Shown: positions 1-6,932 of the stretch, piece after piece | How the letters are laid out: the number at the start of each line of letters is the position of its first letter | How positions within the stretch are numbered: position 1 is the stretch's first letter | Assembly: GCA_001796495.1 (NCBI GenBank) | Contig: MGMR01000007.1 | Span: 1 to 12,957 of the forward strand | Direction: 5' to 3' | DNA length: 12,957 nucleotides | Origin: Chloroflexi bacterium RBG_13_51_18 | GTDB lineage: Bacteria; Chloroflexota; Dehalococcoidia; Dehalococcoidales; RBG-16-60-22 | Notes under the pieces: generated by a model | Databases searched by the model: none | The model's input: only the letters and a program-made list of their open reading frames with translations | What the model was told of the DNA's origin: nothing | Made by a program: the position numbers and the translations under genes

Positions 1-612
1 GCCAGCTGACATAGGCCTCAATTCGCCCGAGCTTAATAAGGTGTCAGCCGCTACCAAGGCGATGAAGTGGGACAGCCCCAGGACGAGGCTCATCATCTCA
101 TCATGCTGTTCCGGGGTCATCACAGCGACCCGGCCGCCGTGTTTTTCAAGATAGCCGGCGATTCTGCGAGCTACCTCTGCTTCCTTTTCCTGCGTTGGGG
201 TCAATACAAAATTCTTATTGGCGATGCCTTTTGCCCCCGGCCCGAAAAGAGGGTGCGCGCCCAGCACGGTGCCTTTCTTGATATAGCGGTGCATAATATC
301 TACGGGTCGTGTTTTGACCGAGGTAATGTCAATCACGGTCTGCCAGTCCTGTACTTGTTGGCTTATTTCTTTCACTACAGTTTCCAGGTTTTCTATAGGA
401 ACCGAAAGCAGGATATAATCCGCATTCTTTATAGCTTCCGCATTAGATGCGGCGGTGTTCACGGCAAGATTTTTGCCTGTCACTTTTAAGGCGCGTGTGT
501 CTTTATCGGCGATAACGATTTGATAACCGTCGTTTTTCAGGAAATCGGCCAGCCACCGCCCCATTTTCCCCGCCCCTCCGATAACAGCAATAGTTTTTTT
601 CTCTTTGTTCAT
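1..612 (-). CDS. tyrA: Prephenate dehydrogenase (TyrA), C-terminus cut by window edge
   Basis: Oxidative decarboxylation of prephenate (or possibly arogenate) towards tyrosine, with NAD(P)+. The 204 codons seen run open to base 1, so the C-terminal part of the helical dimerisation domain lies outside the window. The N-terminal Rossmann fold has GGAGKMG at residues 12-18, and an acidic residue (D36, in IADKD) at the end of the second strand suggests NAD+ preference. Family active-site elements are visible: SVK at 98-100, HPLFGP from H120, and LSHF with H182. The ATG at 610-612 has no clear Shine-Dalgarno sequence, and no in-frame alternative start is visible just upstream. It is the last gene seen of the aro operon, 45 bases after pheA, the widest gap in the operon. 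Family is confident; prephenate versus arogenate specificity cannot be told. Confidence 0.9.
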   Translation of the reverse strand, partial: MNKEKKTIAVIGGAGKMGRWLADFLKNDGYQIVIADKDTRALKVTGKNLAVNTAASNAEAIKNADYILLSVPIENLETVVKEISQQVQDWQTVIDITSVKTRPVDIMHRYIKKGTVLGAHPLFGPGAKGIANKNFVLTPTQEKEAEVARRIAGYLEKHGGRVAVMTPEQHDEMMSLVLGLSHFIALVAADTLLSSGELRPMSAG

Positions 613-639
613 ACCAACATCAAATGATGACCAGAGATG

Positions 640-660
640 TGACCGCGATAACAGCGGTTA
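640..660 (-). promoter_or_regulatory. Small stem-loop between pheA and tyrA
   Basis: A 7-bp stem (640-646 with 654-660, one G-T pair) closes a 7-base loop and overlaps the pheA stop codon. On the minus strand no T-run follows it, so it does not look like an intrinsic terminator. It may stabilise the upstream message or slow read-through into tyrA, but this is inference from a weak structure. Confidence 0.3.
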
Positions 661-1725
661 TTTCGACTTCGGGTAAGAACCAAGGATTTTCACGAAGACA
701 GAGTGCTCTTCCAGGGCTTCGAGGGCTTCGGTGACGGATTTTTCCTCGCGGTGGCCGGAGATATCCATATAGAAGTTATATTCCCAGGGCTGGTGGCGGG
801 TGGGGCGGCTTTCCAGCTTGGTAAGATTAATGCTCCTTTTAGCGAACTCCCCAAGGCAGTCGTAAAGGGCGCCGGCCTTATGCTTCAGGGAGAATACAAT
901 TGAAGTTTTATCATTGCCGGTGGGCGGGGAATCTTCTTTAGAAAGGATAAAGAAGCGGGTGAAGTTGTGGGGATTGTCCTCGATTTCCTTGGCGAGAATT
1001 TTCATGCTGTAAATCTCGGCGGCACGGGCGGAAGCAACAGCCGCATAGTCCAGCCGTTTTTCTTCTTTTATCATCTTAACGCTGCCGGCGGTATCGGAGG
1101 CGGGGACGATTTCCGCATTGAGCTGCTTTAAGAAATTACGGCTCTGTCCCAAGGCCTGGGGGTGCGAATAGACAAATTTAATAGTGTCCAGTCCAGCTCC
1201 CTCCATAGCTATAAGGCAATGGGTGATGCGCAGCTCCGTTTCGCCGCAGACCATGAGGGGAGAATCAAGGAGGAGGTCGTAAGCGCGGGTGATGCTGCCT
1301 TCCAGAGAGTTTTCTACCGGCACCAGAGCGAACGGGACATCGCCCCTTTCCACGGCCTCGAAAATCTCGTCAAGAGTATCGTAGGGCACGCCGCGGGTAG
1401 AACTGCCGAAAAAGCGGAGGGCGGCTTCCTCGGTATAAGCGCCCGGCTCACCCTGGAAGGCCACGGCGACGCCCTGGACTTTCTTGCTGGCGTCGATTAT
1501 CTGGCGATAGATGCCCTCGATATCAGACGGGCTGATTTTACTATCACGGGCGAGGCTGCGAACATGCTTTAAGACACGCAACTCACGCTCCCGGTCTTCG
1601 ATAAGGCGGCTGGTCTTGTTCTTGCCTTTACCGATTTCTTTAGAGATATTCTGCCGCTCGGCGATAAGTTCGACGATGCGGGCGTCTATCTCGTCTATCT
1701 TTTTTCTTAAGTCGTCCAGTTTCAT
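658..1725 (-). CDS. pheA: Bifunctional chorismate mutase / prephenate dehydratase (P-protein)
   Basis: Converts chorismate to prephenate and then to phenylpyruvate, the committed branch to phenylalanine. The 355-residue protein has three parts. An AroQ-type helical chorismate mutase covers about 1-85. A prephenate dehydratase domain begins at VAFQGEPGAYTEEAA (about 87) and carries the catalytic TRF motif at 256-258. A C-terminal ACT domain from about 272 has GALY (285-288) and ESRP (305-308), the motifs that bind phenylalanine in this family, so feedback inhibition is expected. The reading frame is open 15 codons further upstream (to 1770), but the ATG at 1723-1725 has a GAGGG ribosome site 7 bases before it and starts at the usual MKLDDLR-type N-terminus. 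That start overlaps the aroC stop as ATGA, a classic coupling junction. Length is normal for a P-protein. Confidence 0.96.
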   Translation of the reverse strand: MKLDDLRKKIDEIDARIVELIAERQNISKEIGKGKNKTSRLIEDRERELRVLKHVRSLARDSKISPSDIEGIYRQIIDASKKVQGVAVAFQGEPGAYTEEAALRFFGSSTRGVPYDTLDEIFEAVERGDVPFALVPVENSLEGSITRAYDLLLDSPLMVCGETELRITHCLIAMEGAGLDTIKFVYSHPQALGQSRNFLKQLNAEIVPASDTAGSVKMIKEEKRLDYAAVASARAAEIYSMKILAKEIEDNPHNFTRFFILSKEDSPPTGNDKTSIVFSLKHKAGALYDCLGEFAKRSINLTKLESRPTRHQPWEYNFYMDISGHREEKSVTEALEALEEHSVFVKILGSYPKSK

Positions 1726-2813
1726 TTCAATACCCTCGGGACCAGGCCGGCCCTCATAGCAAAGTCGCAAAGCGTTACCGCCATCATGGCTCCGACGACA
1801 GGCACCGCCCTGGGGACGATGCAGACATCATGCCGGCCTTCAACTTTAATAGGGGTCTCTTTCATTTTCTTAATGTCTACCGTAGATTGCTCCAGGGCAA
1901 TAGAGGCGGTGGGTTTTACAGCCACCCTGACCACCAGTGGCATGCCATTACTGATACCGCCGAGAATGCCGCCGGCGTTATTGGTCATAGTAACAATTTT
2001 ACCATCCTTTATCGAAAAGGGGTCGTTGTTTTCCGAGCCTTTTTTACGGGCAGCTTCGAAGCCGGAGCCGAACTCCACGCCTTTGACGGCGGGTATGGCG
2101 AGTAAGGCGCGGGCAAGGGCGCCGTCCAGATTATCGAAGACCGGCTCACCGAGGCCGACCGGCACATTGAGAGCGATGCCCTCGATAATGCCGCCGAGGG
2201 TATCCCCCTTTTCTTTAACCGAAGCTATCAAAGCCGCCATTTTTATCGAAGCGGCGGCATCGGCGCAGGCGAGGGGGTCTTTTAAAGCTTTTTTCTTTAT
2301 CACTTCATAAGAAACCGTTTTAGCTTTAATGCCGCCGATTTCCACCGTGTGAGTGATTATTTCAATACCGAGAGTGTTTAAAATTTTACGCGCAACAGCG
2401 CCCGCCATGACGAAACCAGCGGTAATCCTGCCGGAGAACCTGCCGCCGCCGCGCCAATCATTAAAGCCACCGTACTTAACCCGGGCTGTATAATCGGCGT
2501 GGCCGGGGCGCAAGAGCGACCTGATTTTCTCGTAAGCGGAGTCATCAACGTCTTCATTCCTAACGAGCAGGCATAGAGGAGCGCCGGTAGTAAAACCGCC
2601 GGCAACACCGGAGAGGATTTCAACCCCGTCTTTTTCGCGGCGTGACGTGGAAGCTGCACCGACGCCAGCGCGGCGTCGATCTAAAGCCGGCTGGATATCA
2701 GTAACATCCAGAGGGAGACCGGCGGGACAGCCGTCAACGATGACACCGACACATTTGCCGTGGCTCTCCCCAAAGCTGGTGATGGTGAATAATTTACCCA
2801 GACTGTTGTTCAT
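1722..2813 (-). CDS. aroC: Chorismate synthase
   Basis: Last common step of the pathway: FMN-dependent anti-1,4-elimination of phosphate from EPSP to give chorismate. The 363-residue length is standard. Family signatures are in order: GESHG at 15-19 followed by DGCPAGLPL, then DRRRAGVGAASTSRREKDG with VEILSGV, RPGHADYT with KYGG and WRGGGRFSGR (flavin/substrate site), and near the C-terminus GRHDVCIVPRAVPVV. The start ATG at 2811-2813 follows a GGAGAG ribosome site by about 10 bases and lies inside the end of aroA (20-base overlap). Its own stop overlaps the pheA start (ATGA). Some signature positions differ from the commonest form (A for P in RRRPG, F for S in GGGRSS) but remain plausible. 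It needs reduced FMN, and no flavin reductase gene lies nearby. Confidence 0.97.
   Translation of the reverse strand: MNNSLGKLFTITSFGESHGKCVGVIVDGCPAGLPLDVTDIQPALDRRRAGVGAASTSRREKDGVEILSGVAGGFTTGAPLCLLVRNEDVDDSAYEKIRSLLRPGHADYTARVKYGGFNDWRGGGRFSGRITAGFVMAGAVARKILNTLGIEIITHTVEIGGIKAKTVSYEVIKKKALKDPLACADAAASIKMAALIASVKEKGDTLGGIIEGIALNVPVGLGEPVFDNLDGALARALLAIPAVKGVEFGSGFEAARKKGSENNDPFSIKDGKIVTMTNNAGGILGGISNGMPLVVRVAVKPTASIALEQSTVDIKKMKETPIKVEGRHDVCIVPRAVPVVGAMMAVTLCDFAMRAGLVPRVLK
1733..1737 (-). promoter_or_regulatory. Ribosome binding site fixing the pheA start
   Basis: GAGGG on the minus strand, 7 bases upstream of the ATG at 1725 and inside the end of aroC. It supports that ATG over the upstream in-frame ATG at 1770. 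Confidence 0.75.
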
Positions 2814-4152
2814 CTATTTGTATCTCTCCACCGATTTTTTGAAAATCCTGCCAGAAGGCGGGATAGGTCTTGGTAACGCATTCGGCGTCCCTGACAGCAA
2901 CGCCACCTATAACAGTAGCGATGACAGCGAAAGCCATGGCAATCCGATGGTCATCATGGCTCCTGATAGCAATAGACTCCTGAGAAGCCCCGGCGAAGAA
3001 CTGCGCTGCTGTAGGCGCTTCATCCAGAGTCTCGTCGACGTTTTCATCATCAGCACTTATTAAAGCATTGATACCGACGATTTTCATGCGATTATCTTCC
3101 TCGGTGACGGTAATGCCCAGTTTAACGAGACCTTCTCTGACAGCAGACACGCGGTTAGACTCTTTAAGACGCGCCCGCTGAATACCGGTAAGTTCACTAG
3201 TGCCTCTAGCCATAGCCGCAAGTACAGCCATAGTAGGCAGCAGGTCAATACAGTCGGAAAGATCGGCTTTGATTGCCCTCAGCCGGCCATGCGCAATGAG
3301 GACATTACTCCCAGAAATTCTTATCCGAGCACCCATATTACGCAACATGTCTACAATAACGCGGTCGCCCTGAAGACTGGCGGTATTCAAGTTCTGGACG
3401 ACAACTCCCTCCTCGGACATGGCGCCGAGGGCGAGAAAATAAGAAGCCGACGACCAGTCTCCTTCTATTTTTACAGAGGCGGGACAATACTTTTGACGCA
3501 CGACGACAAACATATTTCCCTGACGGTTTACGTCGATGCCAAACTGTTTAAGACACCGGAGGGTCATCAGGATATAGGGTTTGGAGGTAAGCGGAGTGGT
3601 CAATTTGATACTGACAGCCTTGGGCGCGAAGGGAGATATCAGGAGCAAGGCGGAAATAAACTGTGAACTGACGTTGCCCGCGATATCCGTTATACCGCCT
3701 TTGAAAGGGCCACCCTCGACGATGACGGGCGGCTGACCCGTTTTCTCCGCCGAGGCTTTTACGCCCAGTTTTACCAGCGCATCGACGAGCGTACCAACAG
3801 GCCGCCTGCTCAATGAGGGGCCACCGACCAGCCGGTGTCGACCGGGAATCAACGAGCACAAGGCGGTCATAAACCTCAAAGTGGTGGCAGATTCTCCGCA
3901 GTCGAGGTCACCGGTATGGACGCGGAACCTGCCGCCGGTGATTTTCCAGACATCGCCTTCCTGGCGGATAATCGTGCCCAGTTTAGTGAGGACGTTGACG
4001 GCGGCATTAGTATCATCGCTGACCAGCGGGTTGATAATCTCGCTTTCTCCCTGGCTTAAAGCAGCACATACCAGCGCCCTGATGGTCATGCTCTTAGAGG
4101 AAGGGGCGATTACCGCGCCGGTAATGTTACTTCTGCCGATGGTTACTCTCAT
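2794..4152 (-). CDS. aroA: 3-phosphoshikimate 1-carboxyvinyltransferase (EPSP synthase)
   Basis: Joins phosphoenolpyruvate to shikimate-3-phosphate, making EPSP in the cytoplasm. The protein has 452 residues, longer than the usual 425-435. N-terminal PSSKSMTIRA (17-26) contains the substrate-binding Lys20-Ser21. GESATTLRF (86-94) is the PEP-site loop, SLSRRPVGTL follows at 113-122, SSQFISALL at 162-170, and KESNR (330-334) and SHDDHRIAM (398-406) are the late active-site motifs. The residue aligned with E. coli Gly96 is Ala89, and P101 is replaced by F94. The extra length is an acidic loop at about 361-394 just before the DHR motif. The ATG at 4152 has AAAGG only 3 bases away and overlaps the end of aroK by 26 bases. 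The function call is firm; glyphosate response is inference only. Confidence 0.96.
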   Translation of the reverse strand: MRVTIGRSNITGAVIAPSSKSMTIRALVCAALSQGESEIINPLVSDDTNAAVNVLTKLGTIIRQEGDVWKITGGRFRVHTGDLDCGESATTLRFMTALCSLIPGRHRLVGGPSLSRRPVGTLVDALVKLGVKASAEKTGQPPVIVEGGPFKGGITDIAGNVSSQFISALLLISPFAPKAVSIKLTTPLTSKPYILMTLRCLKQFGIDVNRQGNMFVVVRQKYCPASVKIEGDWSSASYFLALGAMSEEGVVVQNLNTASLQGDRVIVDMLRNMGARIRISGSNVLIAHGRLRAIKADLSDCIDLLPTMAVLAAMARGTSELTGIQRARLKESNRVSAVREGLVKLGITVTEEDNRMKIVGINALISADDENVDETLDEAPTAAQFFAGASQESIAIRSHDDHRIAMAFAVIATVIGGVAVRDAECVTKTYPAFWQDFQKIGGEIQIDEQQSG

Positions 4153-4663
4153 AGTCCTTTAGCGTCTCCAATATTTTCTCCGCTGCGGAGTCGATGCCCA
4201 GCCGGGACGTATTTATGATGATATCCGCCGAGCGGGTATAAAAGGGGCGGCGAAAATCAAGCAGCTTTTTAATCTCCCGGGCGCGGTCGGCAACATCAAG
4301 CAGAGGCCGACCATTCTTATCCGGCGCCGTCCGCTTCAAGATTACCGAGGGCAACGCCGTCAGACATATTATAACGCTTTTCTTTTTCAAGCGGTCAATA
4401 TTTATTTTATTAAGAACGATACCGCCGCCGCAAGCGATGACGGCATTCTTGCGGGTCGAGATATCCTTAACAACCTCAATTTCAAGCTCGCGAAAGCGAA
4501 CCTCACCGTCAAGACGGAAAATCTCAGGGATGGACCTGCCGGCTTTCTTTTCGATTTCAGCATCCAGTTCAACGAAGTCTTTACGGAGCTTTTGCGCCAG
4601 CAATCGACCCACGACCGTCTTGCCCGTGCCCATGAAACCGATCAGGGCGATGCTAGTCTTCAT
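4127..4663 (-). CDS. aroK: Shikimate kinase
   Basis: Phosphorylates shikimate at the 3-hydroxyl with ATP. The 178 residues form a compact P-loop kinase. The Walker A motif GFMGTGKT is at 9-16. D34, R58 and the GGG turn (79-81) match the shikimate-binding residues of the family. The LID segment around RTAPDKNGRPLL contains R119, and R139 lies in the FRRPFYTR segment near the adenine/phosphate site. The start at 4663 has GGAG 4 bases upstream and lies inside the end of aroE (11-base overlap); the end overlaps aroA by 26 bases. Everything points to a complete, ordinary AroK/AroL-type enzyme. Confidence 0.96.
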   Translation of the reverse strand: MKTSIALIGFMGTGKTVVGRLLAQKLRKDFVELDAEIEKKAGRSIPEIFRLDGEVRFRELEIEVVKDISTRKNAVIACGGGIVLNKINIDRLKKKSVIICLTALPSVILKRTAPDKNGRPLLDVADRAREIKKLLDFRRPFYTRSADIIINTSRLGIDSAAEKILETLKDYESNHRQK

Positions 4664-5516
4664 GACGCTCCAGCATTATTACAGCTTCCTGCCGCATAAG
4701 GTCGATGGGGGCCGGTTTACCTGTCCACTTCTCGAAAGCCAGCGCGCCCTGCCAGACGAGCATATCGACACCGCCGATAGTCTTGGCACCAGCGGCGGCG
4801 GCTTCCTTAAGGAGCCTGGTTTGAAGCGGATTATAGACGATATCGAAGACAGCAGCGACTTTATCCAGCAGTCCGGCCGGGACCGGGCTGGCATTATGCG
4901 CCGGGGACATCCCTACGCTGGTGGCATTAACCACAAGATTAGCGCCGGGGATTACATCGGCGATATGGCCGAGTTCAAAGACCTTCACTTCTCTATGGAG
5001 TTCATCCAGTATCAACTGCGCGATATTCTCCGCCCAGTCGAGCTCCTGCTGTCGATTGAGGATGGTCAGGCGGGCGCCTTTTTGCGCCAGAATGTAGGCG
5101 ATAGCCCGGGCGGCGCCGCCGGCGCCGAGGATGATGACATTCTTGCCCGATGGATTGATACCGTGTTCCATCAAAGCACGGAGGAAGCCCTCGGCATCGG
5201 TGTTATAGCCCCTTAATATGCCGTTATTATTGACCACGGTATTAACGGCACCGATTTTCTCCGCCAGGGGGTCGAGGCTATCCAACAAAGGTATGACCGC
5301 GACCTTGTGGGGGATGGTAACATTAAAGCCGGCAATGTTCAGAGCTTTAAGACCGGCGACGGCTTGAGGTAAATGTTCCGGCTTGACCCGGAAAGAAACA
5401 TAAAGATAGTCCAGCCCCATTTTTTGAAAAGCCGTATTATGCATAGCGGGCGACATGGTATGCTCCACGGGGTCGCCGATGAGGGCGCAAATTTTAGTTT
5501 TGCCGGAGATTGTCAT
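4653..5516 (-). CDS. aroE: Shikimate dehydrogenase
   Basis: Reduces 3-dehydroshikimate to shikimate with NADPH. The 287 residues include the N-terminal substrate domain with HTMSPAMHN (19-27), where the first shikimate-contacting serine of the usual SxS is a threonine (T20). NVTIPHK carries catalytic K71, and GYNTD has D107. The Rossmann domain has GAGGAARA at 131-138, and NR at 154-155 is typical of NADP-specific members. NATSVGM (197-203) and GVDMLVWQGALAFEKWTG (249-266) complete the family pattern. The start is 2 bases after the methyltransferase stop. Only a purine-rich AAAAG run precedes it, so its translation probably depends on ribosomes finishing the upstream gene. Without the inserted methyltransferase it would sit directly behind aroD. 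Confidence 0.96.
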   Translation of the reverse strand: MTISGKTKICALIGDPVEHTMSPAMHNTAFQKMGLDYLYVSFRVKPEHLPQAVAGLKALNIAGFNVTIPHKVAVIPLLDSLDPLAEKIGAVNTVVNNNGILRGYNTDAEGFLRALMEHGINPSGKNVIILGAGGAARAIAYILAQKGARLTILNRQQELDWAENIAQLILDELHREVKVFELGHIADVIPGANLVVNATSVGMSPAHNASPVPAGLLDKVAAVFDIVYNPLQTRLLKEAAAAGAKTIGGVDMLVWQGALAFEKWTGKPAPIDLMRQEAVIMLERHED

Positions 5517-5518
5517 AT

Positions 5519-6265
5519 TTAACTTTTCTTTTTACCGATTACTGCGATATAAACAGGGCCTTCCGATTCAATATATTTATCTACTTTCCAGTCAGTGCCA
5601 TCAAGGATATTTTCCATTTCCTTTTTGGAAACCATGAGATAATCCAGCCATGGTGTTGTATGCTTTTTATACCTTACCCTAATTCTCATCTGTCCACACA
5701 TCCTACCCCTTTTCCTGTTTAACTTATGATAACTTAAGTGGTCAGGATTATCAGTCTTATAAACATCATTAGTCTCGGCGATGATTCTAGCTTGAGGTGA
5801 TGTTATTTTATAGAATTTTTTAAGAAGCCGTTTGGCGCCGGCGTAACTGCCGAATAGTCCGAAGTTGTTGCCCATCATGAGAACCGTATCAAAGACACCC
5901 AATTCAGCATCAATTTGATTTATAGATATCACACGGGCATCTTTCAAGCCTCTTTGTTTACATACTTTGATAGCCAGAGGAGAATTATCTATACCAACCC
6001 CGTCCAGTCCCTTTTGTTGTAGATAAAGGGCATGTCTACCTGCACCACAGCCTATATCCAGCACTTTGCCCCGAGCGAATCTCATTGCCTTTTTTTGATG
6101 AGGATGCCAGTCATTATATTCACTAAAATAAGCCATCGGCCCGCCGGTAGCATCAATGTATCCATCGTCTCTCTCAATGATTTCCAAGATCGGAGGACCC
6201 TGTTTCCCTTTTTTAAAATAGTCGTAAATCTCATGCCCGAAGGCATCCTGTTTATCCGTCAGCAT
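5519..6265 (-). CDS. Class I SAM-dependent methyltransferase, substrate unknown
   Basis: A 248-residue Rossmann-type methyltransferase. Motif I is VLDIGCGAG at 68-76, followed by GRHALYL. D93 in GVGIDNSP ends strand 2 and should bind the SAM ribose. FDTVLMMGNNFG at 125-136 is the strand-4 region. The C-terminal half (from about 165) is basic and tyrosine-rich. No signal peptide or membrane segment is seen. Translation is well equipped: AGGTGA lies 4 bases before the ATG and is built from the last codon and stop of aroD. The gene has about 41% GC (hand count over 5521-6240), against roughly 50-60% in sampled aroE lines, so it looks foreign to the operon. No shikimate-pathway step needs a methyltransferase. 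An aromatic substrate can be guessed from the neighbours but is not shown by the protein. Confidence 0.85.
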   Translation of the reverse strand: MLTDKQDAFGHEIYDYFKKGKQGPPILEIIERDDGYIDATGGPMAYFSEYNDWHPHQKKAMRFARGKVLDIGCGAGRHALYLQQKGLDGVGIDNSPLAIKVCKQRGLKDARVISINQIDAELGVFDTVLMMGNNFGLFGSYAGAKRLLKKFYKITSPQARIIAETNDVYKTDNPDHLSYHKLNRKRGRMCGQMRIRVRYKKHTTPWLDYLMVSKKEMENILDGTDWKVDKYIESEGPVYIAVIGKKKS

Positions 6266-6269
6266 ACGT

Positions 6270-6932
6270 TCACCTGTTCAACATCCGGTAGATGTCTCTT
6301 AAGTTTCTGGCCGTCATTTGTCCCTTAGCCGATTCTTTTCCCTCCCCTACCGAGGCATAGGTCAGGTAGCCGCCCACCAGCGGAGAGAGGACGCGGGACA
6401 GCTGGCCGGGGGCACCCATGGCAAAGGAGATAATATTGGTCTCCGTAAATTCGGTAATCAACTGCAAAACAGCCAGGTTGTCGGCGAAACTGCGGGCGGT
6501 GGTAACGACCTTACAGATACCGGCGCCTACAGCCAGCTGGTTGATGACTATCTGGCGCAGTTTATCGAGCGGCGGCGTCTCCTTTAAATTATGATAGGAA
6601 ACCAGACATTCTACCCTGCCTTTAAGTTCATTAACTATTTTTTCAACGTCCGGCGCGGCCAGCTCAATATCAATAATATCCGCCCCGAGTTCGACGGCGC
6701 GGCGGAGTTCCTTAAGCCTGGCATTTTCATCACCTTCCCACACCCCCCCTTCTTCAGCGGGGCGGTTGCAGGCTATCCAGGGCTTTTTAAGACGCGCCGC
6801 CACCTTGCGCCAGCCCTTCCCAATAAGGTCGATACGCACCTCAAAAAGGTCGACCAGCTGTTCAATGTCGTTCAAAGCATCAAGGTCGCTATTAACGACA
6901 GCGGCGCAGATTCTAGGCGGGTTTCCAGCCAA
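6270..6932 (-). CDS. aroD: Type I 3-dehydroquinate dehydratase
   Basis: Dehydrates 3-dehydroquinate to 3-dehydroshikimate through a Schiff base. Starting at TTG 6930-6932 the protein has 220 residues, normal for the family, and begins MAGNPPRICAAVV, matching the usual first strand. Catalytic and substrate residues are visible: E31 and R33 in FEVRIDL, H114 in SYHNLKETP, the Schiff-base lysine K141 in GICKVV, R180 in GAPGQLSR, and Q205 in SAKGQM. The frame stays open to an ATG at 6983, but that start would overlap aroB by 71 bases and add 17 unrelated residues, while the TTG has a near-ideal GGGGAGG six bases upstream. Overlap with aroB is then 20 bases. The gene stops 4 bases before the methyltransferase. 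Confidence 0.94.
   Translation of the reverse strand: MAGNPPRICAAVVNSDLDALNDIEQLVDLFEVRIDLIGKGWRKVAARLKKPWIACNRPAEEGGVWEGDENARLKELRRAVELGADIIDIELAAPDVEKIVNELKGRVECLVSYHNLKETPPLDKLRQIVINQLAVGAGICKVVTTARSFADNLAVLQLITEFTETNIISFAMGAPGQLSRVLSPLVGGYLTYASVGEGKESAKGQMTARNLRDIYRMLNR

Noticed and set aside
67..489. Open frame of 140 codons on the plus strand at the left edge
   Set aside because: It lies opposite tyrA, whose NAD motif and active-site residues are clear on the minus strand.
1786..2310. Open frame of 174 codons on the plus strand opposite aroC
   Set aside because: Antisense shadow of a well-conserved gene, with low-complexity Ser/Pro/Ala content.
4437..5216. Open frame of 259 codons on the plus strand opposite aroK and aroE
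   Set aside because: It is antisense to two clear enzyme genes, shows no recognisable family and is best explained by codon bias of the real genes.
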